Shown here piece after piece: positions 1-12,176 of a DNA stretch of 64,000 nt. The notes under the pieces were generated by a model. The model saw only the letters and a list, made by a program, of their open reading frames with translations. It made no database searches and was not told the origin of the DNA. How positions within the stretch are numbered: position 1 is the first letter of the stretch; every line of letters starts with the position of its first letter. The position numbers and the translations under genes are program-made. The DNA is from Gyromitra esculenta (lineage: Eukaryota; Ascomycota; Pezizomycetes; Pezizales; Discinaceae), in assembly GCA_038503075.1 (NCBI GenBank), contig JBCAML010000013.1:806001-870000 (forward strand), given 5' to 3'.

Positions 1-310
1 CGAGGGTTTGCTTGGGCCGGAAGTATGATCACACACACACACCCCTTCTCTCTCTGACTGTAGTTTATTTATTTTTTGGGATGGAGGGAATGGAAGGAAT
101 GACTGGCTAACTGGTTGTTGCTGTAGTTTGGCGCTTATGGAGATGCGTGTTATTTTGGCAAAGATGCTTTGGACGTATGATATGGAGCTCATGAACAAAG
201 ACCTCGATTGGGATAATGAGAGTCGTTGCTACACTCTCTGGAGGAAGCCGGATCTTAATATTAAGTTTACTAGGAGGGCGGGCATTCATGTGCCGGTGCT
301 TGACGATTAA
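1..310 (+). CDS. Cytochrome P450, C-terminal end (partial, runs off the left edge)
   Basis: Only the last part of a haem-thiolate monooxygenase lies in the window. Bases 1-22 read RVCLGRN in the frame that starts at base 3. This is the end of the P450 haem-binding loop, with the cysteine ligand at bases 9-11. A GT-AG intron follows at 23-126; it contains a short CA repeat. The last exon at 127-310 continues LALMEMRVILAKMLW, the L-helix that always follows the haem loop, and ends with TAA. The C-terminal pattern (MELMNKDLDW, then LWRKPDLNIKFTRR) resembles fungal microsomal P450s of the benzoate 4-monooxygenase or isotrichodermin hydroxylase type. The substrate cannot be told from this fragment. 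The family assignment is firm because both sides of the intron match the same conserved region. Confidence 0.87.
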
Positions 311-1511
311 ATTTAATAACCAGCACCTACATGCGTAAAGGGGGAGGAAATCGAAAAACTGGAAAATGCATGAGGGGAGGAGGGGGTGGATACGAACTTT
401 TGGGAATTGGAGCTTTTTCTTTCGCTCACTTTGTGTATAACACTCTTTATTAGCACCCGGGCGTTTTTAGTTTGGCTTTTATTACTCTCGTTGGTTTGTA
501 GGTAGATTCAAAGTTTCTACGTTCTATTACTCTACTGGTTTTCTACTCCACTAAACCAGCACCTCACAATGAACGACAGTCTACCAAGGACAGCCCAGCG
601 CACACGTAGACCTAAAACACATACCTCAGTCCACAACCTTCACTCCCTATTTCCATTTGTTGAAGATGCTTCCTAGTACGGGGTGCCTCCTCGGGTGTGG
701 TTTCGAAGTCGGAAATGATTGAGAGACAGGCCCCCGAGCACTCGGGCACTCGGGCACCCGAGAGAGCTATATAAATAGGAGCCGTATGCCCTCCTCTAGC
801 AGGCAAACAATCGAGTCCTCTATTCCTCTCTACGTGCCCCAATACTACAACACCATTCACTCCAATAATCGAGTGATACTACATGAACGAACAACTCCCC
901 TAAACGCCCAACCAAACGCCCAATTAAATACCCATTATTATTTTTCCAACAGCCCATAAAACCCAACCCCAGCTAACTCCAAACCCTACTACCCACATCT
1001 CACCAAGCCCACCACCTATCCAGCATACCCTAACTAAGCACACGTAATAGAGTACTACCAAACCGGCTAACCCCGAACCTGCATAGAACCAAGATAACCA
1101 TACCATGTTTATGCAGCTCCACAATCAGCACTCTACTTACACTTCCATCCATCCATCCATCCTCTCTCCATGCATAACCGATCCCGTTACCGCAACAAAT
1201 TAATATTTTTTTAATTTTTAATTTTCCCCCCCTCCCCCACCCCTTCCGCATACCATGCATACCATACCGTACCGTACCCGCTCTAAAGTACCGGCATTGC
1301 ATAAAGCCAAGCTCCTAACGGGCCGGGAAAATCCTAAATACATACTCTACGTACATACATGTAACTAATGTAGTTCAGGGGGTGAAGGACGGGTTTATCC
1401 ATGAAAAAGAATGAAGGAAAAAAAAGGGGGGGAGGGGGATTCGATACCACGTATGCCTACCGATTAGATTTTTTTTTTTCAGATGATTGTGGATTTTGGG
1501 GAACTACTCTG
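311..1511. other. Gene-free spacer after the P450
   Basis: No supported gene. The stretch holds the P450 3' flank, a short CATC repeat near 1144-1162, a homopolymer-rich patch near 1200-1240, and a G-rich block followed by a T-run near 1418-1480. Confidence 0.5.
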
Positions 1512-1852
1512 CAGTCGTTCACGGGGGTGATTGCGAATACTGGGTGTTGACGAACGGGGGACTTTTTGTTGAGAAAGAAAGTTGCCAAGCCGCGGATCTG
1601 GGCGGAAAAACTTCTACAGTCGTTCACGGGGTGATAGCGAACACTGGGTGTTGGCGAGCGGGGGGATTTAGACCAATAAAGTGCTGGAAGTTTCCGCCCA
1701 GATCCGCGACTTGGCAACTTTCTTTCCCACAAAACCCCTGTTCGTCAACACCCAGTATTCGCTATCACCCCGTGAACGACTGTAGTGCTTTATTGGCCTA
1801 AATTTCCCCCCGTTCGTCAACACCAAGTGTTCGCTATCACCCTGTGAACGAG
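1512..1852. repeat. Nested foldback repeat with four copies of a 45-bp unit
   Basis: A unit of about 45 bp begins CAGTCGTTCACGGG and ends near GACGAACGGGG. It occurs twice forward (1512-1556, 1617-1662) and twice inverted (about 1735-1781 and 1806-1851). Between copies 1 and 2 lies a 50-bp block (1562-1611, core AAGAAAGTTGCCAAG), which is inverted at about 1686-1733. Thus 1512-1611 can pair with 1686-1781, and 1612-1683 with 1782-1852. Each copy has a few substitutions, so this is not an assembly echo. It looks like a foldback or MITE-type element whose terminal repeat was duplicated. I see no coding capacity and no clear target-site duplication. Confidence 0.75.
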
Positions 1853-2983
1853 TCTACTATCGCGCGTAGAATATGGATCAGGGTTTTCCTGGTAGTTAAT
1901 TACATATGGAGCAGTGTGCTCGTTTTCTGATTCTAGATTTTCGGTATTTAAGGGGCTTGGTATATATCTATTTTTTTTTTAAAATCATTGTTTTATTGTT
2001 TTTTTAAAGGTACAAGAATCCCACATGCAACCGAAGTTATAGCGTGAACAAAACCAAAGCATGAACAAAACCAAGCTTGATATACTAGTATATCTAGACT
2101 ACCTGCGTATATACATGAGTGCAGAGGACGTGGGATTAAGATTCTAGCTATTTCCACAACGAGACGATCACTAATCGAGTGACTAAATGTATATATTCGT
2201 GACTACCTGCGAGATCTTAGGTAACATATTTTCATCCGATGTTGGAGTTGACGCTTCTACTAATCTTCAATACACCATACCAAAAGCAGCCCCGCCCCCA
2301 CAATTTGGAACTTGCATGCTAAAACCATACTTAAACCTCATCACTCACTGGCCAGAAATTTAGGAGGAAATGGATAGCTACGACTGTACACGGATAATGG
2401 AAATTCCATAGATAAAGTAATCATTTCGGTTCAAGATCTCAATATACAAAGGGTTTTAAGAACAAGAAGTAGTATGTAACTAAGGGTAAGGGGGGACGCT
2501 GAACTAAAAAGCACTTCTCAAAGGGAGTGATTTAAAAGAAATGCATCGATATCGTCCCGAGCATCAAAAGAGTAAAACAGAGAAAAGGTTATATCCCCAA
2601 TCAAATAAAAGAGAAAAAAATATCATCATGACGAAAACGACGGCAAAAATCCCACCCAGTATAGTTGTAAAAAGCAAACAAATATGAACCAGAGTTTAAA
2701 AACAAATCAACCCAGCTATAAACACCCAACAAGTATTGCTACAAAACGACTGTATAAGAAGATGAGAAAGAGAGGAAGGGAATAAAAGAAGCGAACCAAA
2801 TAGACAAGAAACCACAAAAAAATCCAAGACTTGAAGTTCTGATATAACACGCATATCTCACACATCATACTTTGCGCCGTTTCCCCCACTCGCATAGATT
2901 TTCTCTTCTCCTGAAATTCGTACACAATATTTTATTAAACCGCAATTCAACCTTTCGTCCCGTACTGTTCAAAACGATAAAGA
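1853..2983. other. Gene-free spacer, 3' flank of the TBC gene
   Basis: AT-rich sequence with no supported gene. It covers the space between the foldback and the stop codon of the leftward TBC gene. The part next to 2983 is probably that gene's 3' UTR. Confidence 0.5.
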
Positions 2984-5933
2984 TCATCTCGAATCGACAG
3001 TCGATTTCTTGCTCCAACCACCCCAGAACCCGCCACCGGCAGAATTACTGACAGGCTGACTAGGTGTGGGGGGGCCGTTCGAGTTAAGACTGAGATACGA
3101 CGAGAAACTTGCTGAGCTACTGACTCGCTCTAGTCCAGGTGAAAGAGGGGGATTGCTACCGCCAGTGCTTCTGGCACTGTTGGTGCCGCCACCAAGAACC
3201 TTTCGGAGCGCTTCCAGTTTCGCCTTTGCCTCCTCCGCTTCTTGTTTCGCAACAGCTTCTGCCGTTTTGCTTGCGACAAGCTCGAGAAGGAGCGCGTCGG
3301 TTGCGGCGGGAGCGTTATTATCCTGAGCCGCGAGGAGTGCCTGCATTCCTAGGGAGCTGGAGCGCTTGCTATATTGTGCTGGTGGACCTCTAGCAGAATT
3401 GGAACGACCAAGACGAAGTTCTCGCAGCCCCCCCTTTTGGGGCTCGGCGCTATCGTGCTTCACCTCAGGGGACGGAGGGGAATGCTTCAGGTCATTGACT
3501 TGCTTCTGGAGCTGCTGCTTCTCTTTCTGGCATTCCTGCCATTTCGATCTGGCATCAAGCAGCTGGCTCTTAAGTCTGCTCGTCTCCGCATCTTGCTCTA
3601 CTATTCGGTTAGAAAAGTCTTTTGATCGCAGTTGTTCCCGATAAAGCTGTTCTCGAGTGCGATCAAGGTCCTCCTGGAGCTGAACTGTCGATGCAGATGG
3701 TTTCCGCGCGGAAGCGGCATCAGTTTCAGCCTTCGCTAAACTCTCCGTAATGTGATCGCAGATATCGCTAATCTCAGAGACGCTTTCTTCCTCGTTCTGG
3801 GACCCGTTCCCAAGGAGCTCGACTAGTCTCTTAGTGAGTTGTCGGTCCTCGTCACGCTCCGCCTTGACAGCTAAAAGCTCCTCGAGTTTTGCTGCGTGCT
3901 CGCGCTGCAGTTGGCTTAGAGCCATAAGCAGGTCTTCAATCTGTCCATGTAGTTCACCATCCTTATTTTGTTTTCGCGAAGATATCGATCGTGTTGACAT
4001 TCTCCTATCATCTGCTGCGAGGGAAGAACAGCGGGACAAGCTGGTAGCCTCAGTGCTACCGCTGCTATCTGAGGCGTCGAAGGAGCTAACGGTTGAAAGA
4101 CTCTGTTTCGACGGGGTCCTCCGCATTAGGATAGTGCTTGTTGGCCGGGATGACTGCAGGGAGCTTGGGCTCAAGCTTACCGATCCAGGAGACGAACTAC
4201 CGCCCCACAATCTGCCTAAAAATCTCGAGGCGGCTGCTTGCAAATCTGTAGCTGGGGTTTCCTTGGGTGCAACCTTAACAACACCATTATCAGGGTGCTC
4301 CTCCTTAAATTTCCTCTCTAGATCGGTCAACGCTTCTCTAGTTACCACCCCGGTTAATCCGACGAAATCTTGGACGAGATCATTGGCGTTGCAATTGTAA
4401 GTATCCCACAGGCCTCTTGCTAGGAGCATTTGCATCACATCCTCAAACTCGGATGATGCGAGCAACCGCTTTTGATTTCTTCGCATGAGCGACAGCGCAA
4501 CTCGCATAATGGTTTCTGGAGCACCTTCCGCAAAGATAACGTCGTAAATCCTGAAGAGCATCGGTAGGGGGCAAGTGACAGCAAAGAAAGAAAGGAACCA
4601 CTGTGATGCGTATGTCGGCTGGATTCCGAGGAAATTCAGATGAGCCGCAAGCTCTGGAAGGTGTGTTCCAAGAAGCTGCGTAAACTGGTACATGCGCAGT
4701 TGCAAGCCGTACATGTTCGGTAGGAAGCATGATCGGAGATCATAATGCTCCATGAGCCTACAATAACTCTTAGCATGCTGCCTTGTTAATTTCGCGCTTG
4801 CCAGATATCACAAACCTAACCAGCACACAAAACGCTTCCTTTTCCCCCATATGCATAAGTAGTGGACCAACCAAGAACCCGAGACTGCAATAGTTAGAAA
4901 CCGGTGGCGCCCTCGGGGAAGACCGTACGAACCCCTGACAATAGCCGATCTGCGTATCGTAAATAGAAAAAGCTCTCAAAACCCTTCCCAACATTCTCTG
5001 CCCTTCTCCACCCTCTTGTTTAAACATTTCTAACCCTGTCCTCCCGATGTCCTTACCGATCAAATGTTCATACGGCGAAGTTTCACCGAGCAACTGATCG
5101 TACAGCCCCTCCAAGTTGCTGTCTCTGGCACCTGACATTGCGATCCAAACCACTCCCCGAAGGGGTGGTGGAACACCTTCATGGATCTTCTTGCTGAGAA
5201 GATGCGGGAGCTTCAGTGCCGCTCGTTTGTAGTCCGATACGAGTGCAGCATAGAAATCAAGGTCAGTAAGAGGTGGGGGAGTTGGCAACATGGAGTATCT
5301 GAGGGTTTGCGGGTCGGGTTTATCCATCATTCTCTTGAGTTGAGCAAGTGAGGGCGGGCGTTCTGGGTGAATTAGAAGTGCTTTGGGATCTTTTGCAATC
5401 CGATTATTTTCTTGCTCTAATCTCGCGAGCAGGAAAGCTGTTCCCTGAAGTTGTACGGGGGAAGCGTCAGAACTATTATGTTCACTCATTTTGACGGAAG
5501 AAAGCGCAGTGGCGCACGAAATCACGAGAGAATTTCCAACCTCTTGGGAAGTTTCGTCCTTGGTGTGTTCACCCTCAGTCCTTTCCAGCCCCTCCCAATC
5601 CGGACCATTTTGCGACCTCATGGACTCGGCGCTCGTTCTTCTAGACGTCATTTCTTCCGGCGTTGGTGATTCTGTTCGTTCAGGGGCGTAAAGTGGCTCG
5701 TCTTTGAGCGAGTATTCTTCCGCGTTATCGTCCACGAGCTTTAAGGTTGGAGTAGGCGAAGGAAAAGAGCCAAGGTCAGTGTCGGAAAGTCGGACCGTCA
5801 CCATGCTCTCGGTTGTTTTTGAGATTGGAATGTGCTCTTGTGGTTTCGAAACCGACTCCTTGATGCTCTCTGTGGTCGTCATAATTGACGACGTGGAACT
5901 GGGCCTCGATGATGGGTTGACAGGTTCCGACAT
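2984..5933 (-). CDS. TBC-domain Rab GTPase-activating protein, Gyp5-like
   Basis: Three exons (5933-4933, 4884-4816, 4757-2984) join to 947 residues. Residues 1 to about 245 are a Ser/Thr/Pro-rich disordered arm. The TBC domain starts near residue 250 (KIHEGVPPPLRGVVW). It shows the arginine finger in IGKDIGRT (about R298) and the glutamine finger in IGYCQG (about Q333), so the GAP should be active. It continues LGFLVGPLLMHMGEKEAF across the small second exon. After about residue 490 come a Ser-rich linker and several coiled coils (about 630-680 and 715-790), as in Gyp5/Gyl1 and EVI5-type GAPs. These proteins act on Ypt1/Sec4-type Rabs in Golgi-to-surface transport; that role is family knowledge. 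Intron 1 uses GTTCGT as donor, the only choice that keeps the TBC frame. The start is the first ATG of the open frame. Confidence 0.92.
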
Positions 5934-8900
5934 GACGGGTGGAATGCAGGAGACGCGTAGATGTTAGAGAATTGGCGTGTAGGAAGCTCGTGCTAAATCG
6001 TGGGTACGAGATGGCAGAATTCCAAACACTCAAAAAAAGTCAAGTGGCATGCAGATGTGCACACACGGGAAAGGTCGAATGTTGAAGAACGAAGAATGCT
6101 GGGATGGTCGTTGGCTATCAATGCAGCAGTGGGCGGGAGGGGTTGGTGTTAAAATTAAAGCAGAAGCTGCTGACTGATAGATCAACTTTTAAAATGGTGT
6201 GCGAGATGGATTCGAGTAATGTAATGCAATGTACGTGTATGTATGTATATGTGTAGGTGCGTATGTAGACTGGCGGATATGACAGGCGGACAGAATGATG
6301 CTAACGGCGAAGAGGTCGGGCTAGAGGAATGCGCCAACGGCAATCGAGTACACCACTATCACCTAGAAGTGCATAACCATTTGGATGGGGATAGTGATAC
6401 ACAGACCAGGCAGGATGATGCAGATTTTCGGGGGGAAGCAATTTGGAAGGAAAAGCAAATACAGGGAAGGATATCTATCGTAGGGATACGAGGGAAGGGA
6501 GGGTGAGGGGTGTGGAGCAGAGGGGGAAGGGAAGAAGGGGGGACGAAGGGTGAGGATGGGATGGATGGATGGACGGGGGTGGTGAGAGATGGTGGTGACT
6601 GCACCGTGCACTGACAGCTCTGTCTATTCTATCTACTCTTGGGGGACTGTATGGAGATGTGGTGGAAGACGACGAGGATGCAGTGAGAAAGACCGCCCTG
6701 TGCACCTTGTGAGTCTGTTCTGCTGTGTTCTGTTCTGTTGTTGCTGCTGCAATCCAGCGTTGAAACCAACTGTGCTGTGCAAAGGCTCAGGGTCTCCGAA
6801 TCTCTGGCGCGTGCAGCCAGACAGAGCCAGAGCAGAAGGGTGCTCTTCCCACGCACACATGTGGTTAGTTTCAGGGGAACCCTCCCGCTTTCGGTTGGCC
6901 CACCGACTAGTCTTGCAGTCGCAGCACGGCCACAAGCCAACCACAAGCCAGCCCCAAGCCCCCCTTCCCCGGCTGCAGTTGGACGCCCGTTGGCGGTTGA
7001 CATCACCTCCCACACAGGTTGATAACATGTCATCTTTTACAGTATCGTGTCGTTTATTTCTGCCAAACAGCGATAACATTACTATTATATTTCATTCAAC
7101 TTTTCATCCAATCTAGCTGCCACCATGCAGAAAATACAGGGCTGGTCGGCTCTGCTTCCGGTCGCTTATCACAATTTCAACCAAATCAGAGCCAGATATG
7201 GTCCAGATTTGCTGATCGTTCTCGGAAAACGAAAACTCCCCACGGACCACTTGAACGAACCTCCGTTCGGCGTTCTGGCTTCCTGCCATGGTCCGTCCCT
7301 TGCTGCAAGCCCACAATACGAACATCTCCAACCTCTCCTCCACTCCCCACCCTACCAGCCTTGGTTATGGAAAGAAAGAGGAAGCTATTCTCAGTCACAA
7401 TCGCGCGCCGATAGTCTAGTGCGCTGACGTTGCTGTTGGAAAATAAAGAGGCTGAAACTCGCTTCATACCACCAATTATGTCCAGAGGATGCTCTGCCCC
7501 ACTCATCCGCAGGAGTGATGCAAAATAGAAACACATAAATCTTCGAAAATAAAACCCTTCCCCCCTCCACCAAAAATTGTTATCAGCCCCTCACCCATCA
7601 TCATCACTCCCCGCGGCTGTTCTATTCTGCTCGCACTGTCGTTGTTGTCTATCGATAAGGAAAGGCCTGTGGAGGTTCTGCTCCCACGTGTCTGGTGCCA
7701 CGTTCAACGATTTCGGACCCAACTTTGATCTGCCCTCCAACCTTATTTCCGGCTCCAGCTACATATCATTCCACAACTTCCCACCGATCGCGGGGCCGCA
7801 ACACAGCCTCCTTCTGCATATTCAACTTGCAAAGAGGGGGGGGCGACGGGGGAGGCAAACCGAGGAAAAGTCTGGTTAAACCCCGGTGTGCGTATCATAA
7901 CTCGCGAGAACCGTTTAACGTAGCTTTCTACAAACACCATTAGGCTGTAATCACCGAAACGGGAACACTCGAAGAAATCCGATTCTTTACATCAGGTCGG
8001 TTTGTTTTCGGATCCTCATACCTACCTCTACGTTTTTAACTTGTTCTTTTTTTCCATTTCGCTTGACCCTCGCAGACCAGACCACTCTCGAACTTCTCGA
8101 TCGCTCTAGGATGGCGAGTGACGTGAAATAAACTTTTTATATTTCCGTCTAAATATCACGCAGCAACTTGTTTCTATTTATAACCCGCCCACCAAACCCT
8201 CGGAACAACCCGTAGTTAGAGGCTAACTACAAAGACAAATTCCATGCTGACAGCGAAAAATTCCCGACAAACAGGATAACCTGCCCTGGGAGGGAACGCT
8301 ACAGCCGCTGGGGCAACTTAATATGTATAGGGAAAACCCACCTGATTGGTGATATATAAAGAAAGTACCTTGTCGGCGCAGACAGATTCAATGATCGGAC
8401 ATGTGGTGCTGGTGGGTAGGTGGTACAAAAGATTCAAGCTTCTAGATTACGGAAGTCCCGTATGTAGGGATAGCTAGACATGGGGGGGAGGTTGATCTTG
8501 AACTTAATATCTAACGTCTGAGACGATCTTCCGTCTTCCATACCTACAAGGAGAGCCCGCGGAGGGTGAGTAGGCGATAGTATAATATGCACTGGTGTCT
8601 ACCCTCACTTTCTCGGCGAAACATTCGGTTGTGGAGTATGTTTATGGTTCGTCGCATCAACGGGAGGATAGGTCTGAAAGGTCTAGGTCATGCCGAAACA
8701 TTAAGATCTACCTATTCGGGGTTCGGAGAACTGTTATCCTATCTAGGCGCTCTGAGTCCTTATAAGGCTGGCTTTTGGATTTCTGGTTACATGGGTTTTC
8801 AGATTCTTGCTTACCGGATATATAACTTGACAGACAATAACTTTAGCGTTTTGTTTCTTTGGTGAGTGCTGTGTTCGGCTGAGCATAAACTTTCTAATAC

Positions 8901-10037
8901 CCGGGCTGACGTTTTGGTTTTTCGGCATAAGGGAATAGGTCTCGGGGTCTGTCATTTCTACTCCTTGTCCCGATGGACGTGAGGAAAGCTTACAGGTCGG
9001 ATGACATCAACTGTTTTTGGTCCAATTATACAACTAAGAATCGGGAACCGGTGAAGAGTGCGCGAGATAACAGTTCTTTGCTCAGTCCAAGTGGACTCTT
9101 GGCAATAGTAATAATGTGTTTACTAAGTGCTACATGCTACAGCAATTATTCGATGTTGGTGTGTAGGTAGTATAAACCCGAACTTCGCCCCACCCCCGCA
9201 TTCCATCAAGATACAAATCAAATCAAAAAAAGCAAATAACCCCAAAAGCCGATGAGTCTGTGAATAGAATTTCACATAATTCAATCACAGGGCGAACGAG
9301 AAGAAAGTGAAGAAAGGAGGGGAAGAAAAAGAAAAAAAAAGCAAGAGACAGCGCCACGATCTTACTGAATTGAAGGAGGACAGCAGATAGGAAGTATGAG
9401 TAGTAAAAACGAACGAACTCCATTTATAGTACGAGACGCATGCGCATGCTATGGCTGTGGCTTCTTCAGCCCTAAATCTGATCCAGTGACCGCGTGATGA
9501 AGTGCAAATGCATGCAAACCATCTGTAATCTATTTACAGTAACTTCGAGTTGTCTCAGACTCTCTGCAGACTTGCAAATGGGACTGTTTAGGGGGGGCAT
9601 TTGAGATGCACATGCGTGTTTTCAGGACGTTGGTTTTGGAGTGAACCTAACGCCATGGCCAGCAAGCTTAGTCTCGATTGGATTGAAGATGTGGAACATC
9701 GATCGATCCCCTAACCCTGCCTTAATCGATGGATTAGACTACATGTGCTCTTAACGGGTAAATAGAACCGACTCTATCTGGCCTATAAAGAACTAGGAGA
9801 AAGTGGGTAAACCATGACGGGTTACATGTAACTAAAGAAATTGTAGAAAAAAGGGATAGTGGGTATCGGACAGTGAAGCAATGCGCGCCAGCGTTTTAAG
9901 AACAAAGAGAAGTAGATGAAACCGCATCCTTAACCTAATAATCAAACACCGAAACCTAATATTTTAAAGAAAACCTTCAATAATCAATATTGCCTCCCAG
10001 CCCTCCAAGGTATCACTGGTTTAGTTGACTGCCCCTC
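5934..10037. other. 4.1-kb gene-free stretch
   Basis: The first several hundred bases are the promoter and leader of the leftward TBC gene, with GGAT/GATG repeats near 6550-6575. From about 6600 to 10037 there are only short frames overlapping on both strands, none with a recognisable motif, and no introns that join them into a protein. Confidence 0.45.
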
Positions 10038-11352
10038 TCATTTGAATATCGAGCTCTTCCTTCGTTTCAAATTCGGACCCTCCTCTTTCTCTTCCTTAAA
10101 TATCTCCCGTTTCATTTTAGTGGGCTTGATGTCCCTCAATTTCGCCTTTTCTTCTTCCTTCTCCGCATTAATCTCCCGTTTAAGCTTGAGTTCGATTTCT
10201 TTCGCTTCCAATTGGGTCTTGGAGTTACGAAATGAAATTAGTGCTCGACAGATCTGTATACTCAAAAGGTAATTGCTGTAAGAACACCAACCCGAAGCCT
10301 CCGAATTTCCCTAATCATTTCCGCACGAGACATATCCTCAATACTTGGCTCCTTTGGTACCTTTGGTACCTTCTTGGCAGGTTCTGCTTTGGGCTTCGGC
10401 GGGGCTGGAGTGGGAATTGATGGGAATGGCTTTGGTGATCTACTAGGGATGAGACCAAGATTTTTGAGAGCTCCTAGACCAGCTGTAAGCAACGGCTACG
10501 ATGATGCGAAGCTCAGCGAATGCACACAGCATACTCTTGGATCTATAGAAAAACCGAAAGTGTACAAACGGATCCTCAATTGAATCCAAGTTCTGAATCG
10601 TAACGGATTTGTTCAAAACTGGCTTTTTGGGACCGAACCTGATATGGAAATAATTTTGTTAGAAAATTTGCCCAAATTACGGTAGACCCTCCCCGTTTAG
10701 ACTAGGAGTTTACGGAACGTGCTTTGTAATATGCGTTAAATCCTTCCCCTTCAATGCCTCCTCACTCAGCTCTGATGGCGATGGTTCAATATCAGGAGAT
10801 CCATAAGGTACGTGACCAGCCGTTTTCCTAGTCTCGCATAAACGCGTACGAAGAGCAAAGACTGAGATCTCGCCCATCTTCGAGACTAGTGCGGGGTTGA
10901 CGCGTAGAGGGTCTAGCTCCTGGTCCTCGACTGTGAGGGTTCAGACTGTTAATATCTCAACATATGCACCCCCCAGAAAGAAAGGATAGACAAGACCTCA
11001 TACCTAGCGAAACCCTCGAGAATCGAAACGGATGAACGAATTTTGCACCCGTCGCGTCCTTGCCGTATGCGCCTTCTATCGTACACATTTGGACACTGCC
11101 GAGAGAGCCAGTGGAGACCTGGGCCATTTCTTTTCCATCTATGTAGACATAGAACGAGAGCCTATCCGCAATGCTAGTGTTGTAGCTAGGCAATATCTCA
11201 CACTGGATCGAAAAGGTTGTCGCACCCAGGGCGATAACGTAGGCTGGCTTCGCTATGCAAAGGCGGGGCGACTCATCCTCATGATCCTGGTATTCCTCGA
11301 GCGAGGTATCTTTGATACGGATAGTGCAGCGAATGCCCCTGTGGGTAGGCAT
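10038..11352 (-). CDS. DUF7918-domain protein, copy A
   Basis: Five exons (11352-11004, 10930-10714, 10638-10535, 10482-10292, 10217-10038) give 346 residues. The start MPTHRGIRCTIRI matches the start of copy B. The domain shows its usual landmarks: an early LEEY segment, FVHPFRF before the first intron, GEISVFALRTR in exon 2, then FRFFYRSK and LKNLGLIP. A proline/lysine-rich linker and a highly charged Lys/Glu tail with NLKRRKSS follow. The tail looks like a nuclear localisation signal and lacks the IDLT ending of copy B. Exon 2 could also end at a GC donor ten bases earlier; I chose the GTAAAC donor at 10713. Function is unknown; the domain is common and multicopy in fungi. All four intron positions match copy B, which shows a tandem duplication. 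Confidence 0.82.
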
Positions 11353-12176
11353 CTCGGGGGTATCAGGACAACTCAAGATTGGTGCGAAGGCAGGAGATCA
11401 AGCTCCTCGGCCCATGGAACAGGAGCCATCATAGTGATTAGCGATTAAGGCCGTGCGTTCAAGCCAAAATAAGAAATGACGGCGTTGTATTCAGCCAGTT
11501 AGGTTGCTGAAGGGCTATAACTATTTTCGGCAATACTTTCCTAGCCTATTGAGGATTGCCCTACAACCCTAACCCAAGTTTCAGTTCTATGGCGGGTTAA
11601 GTGAAACCTGTTTGCTCATCCCCCAAATAGTCTGAGTTATGTCATGAGGAAAAGCCTTAGGTTTGAATAAAATAGAGTAGAGAGCTTGGGGAAATTGGCA
11701 GACTTGAAAATGCTTTAGAAAGTAGATTTTGGACAGTCAATTTGACGGTTCCTATCACAAAATATCACTCGCACAACTTTCCAATCCACGACATCGAAGA
11801 ATTTAATGCATTTTACCAGCACCGCTATGGCCTCAGTTACTGAACCCGCGGCCCAACGCCGTGTACGTCATACCGTCAAATTCGCTAGAGCCTGCCTTAA
11901 GGTTGATCAATCATATTCTGTGGAGTCAAAGCGCACTCAGAAATAGGATTGTTTCCTGACGTCAGTAGGAGGGGAAAGGTTAAATTCTCTAAAGAGCAGT
12001 AGAAACAAAATATCTAAGAACTCTCGCATTACCCCCCAAATACCAAACCAACTCAGAGATAACTGGTATCTCGAAGTGGGCAGCAGTAGACAGACCTGCT
12101 GGAGGGAGAAGACTAGGAGGATTGGAGCTGCAATAGCACTATCACCTTCAAATCGCCTTGCGAGCTTGTCTAGACT
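11353..12176. other. Spacer between the two DUF7918 genes
   Basis: 823 bp of mixed sequence with no supported gene. It must hold the promoter of copy A and the 3' end of copy B. I see no retained fragment of a third copy. Confidence 0.5.

Noticed and set aside
1512..1852. CRISPR-like spacing of repeated units
   Set aside because: Only four units, in both orientations, with inverted blocks between them, in a eukaryotic genome. A foldback repeat explains it.
3834..4400. 188-codon plus-strand frame opposite the TBC gene
   Set aside because: Lies wholly inside the coiled-coil and linker exon of the TBC protein and has no domain.
6589..7414. Several overlapping frames of 130-175 codons on both strands
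   Set aside because: Four frames are open over the same bases, which points to composition and not coding. None shows a known motif or sensible introns.
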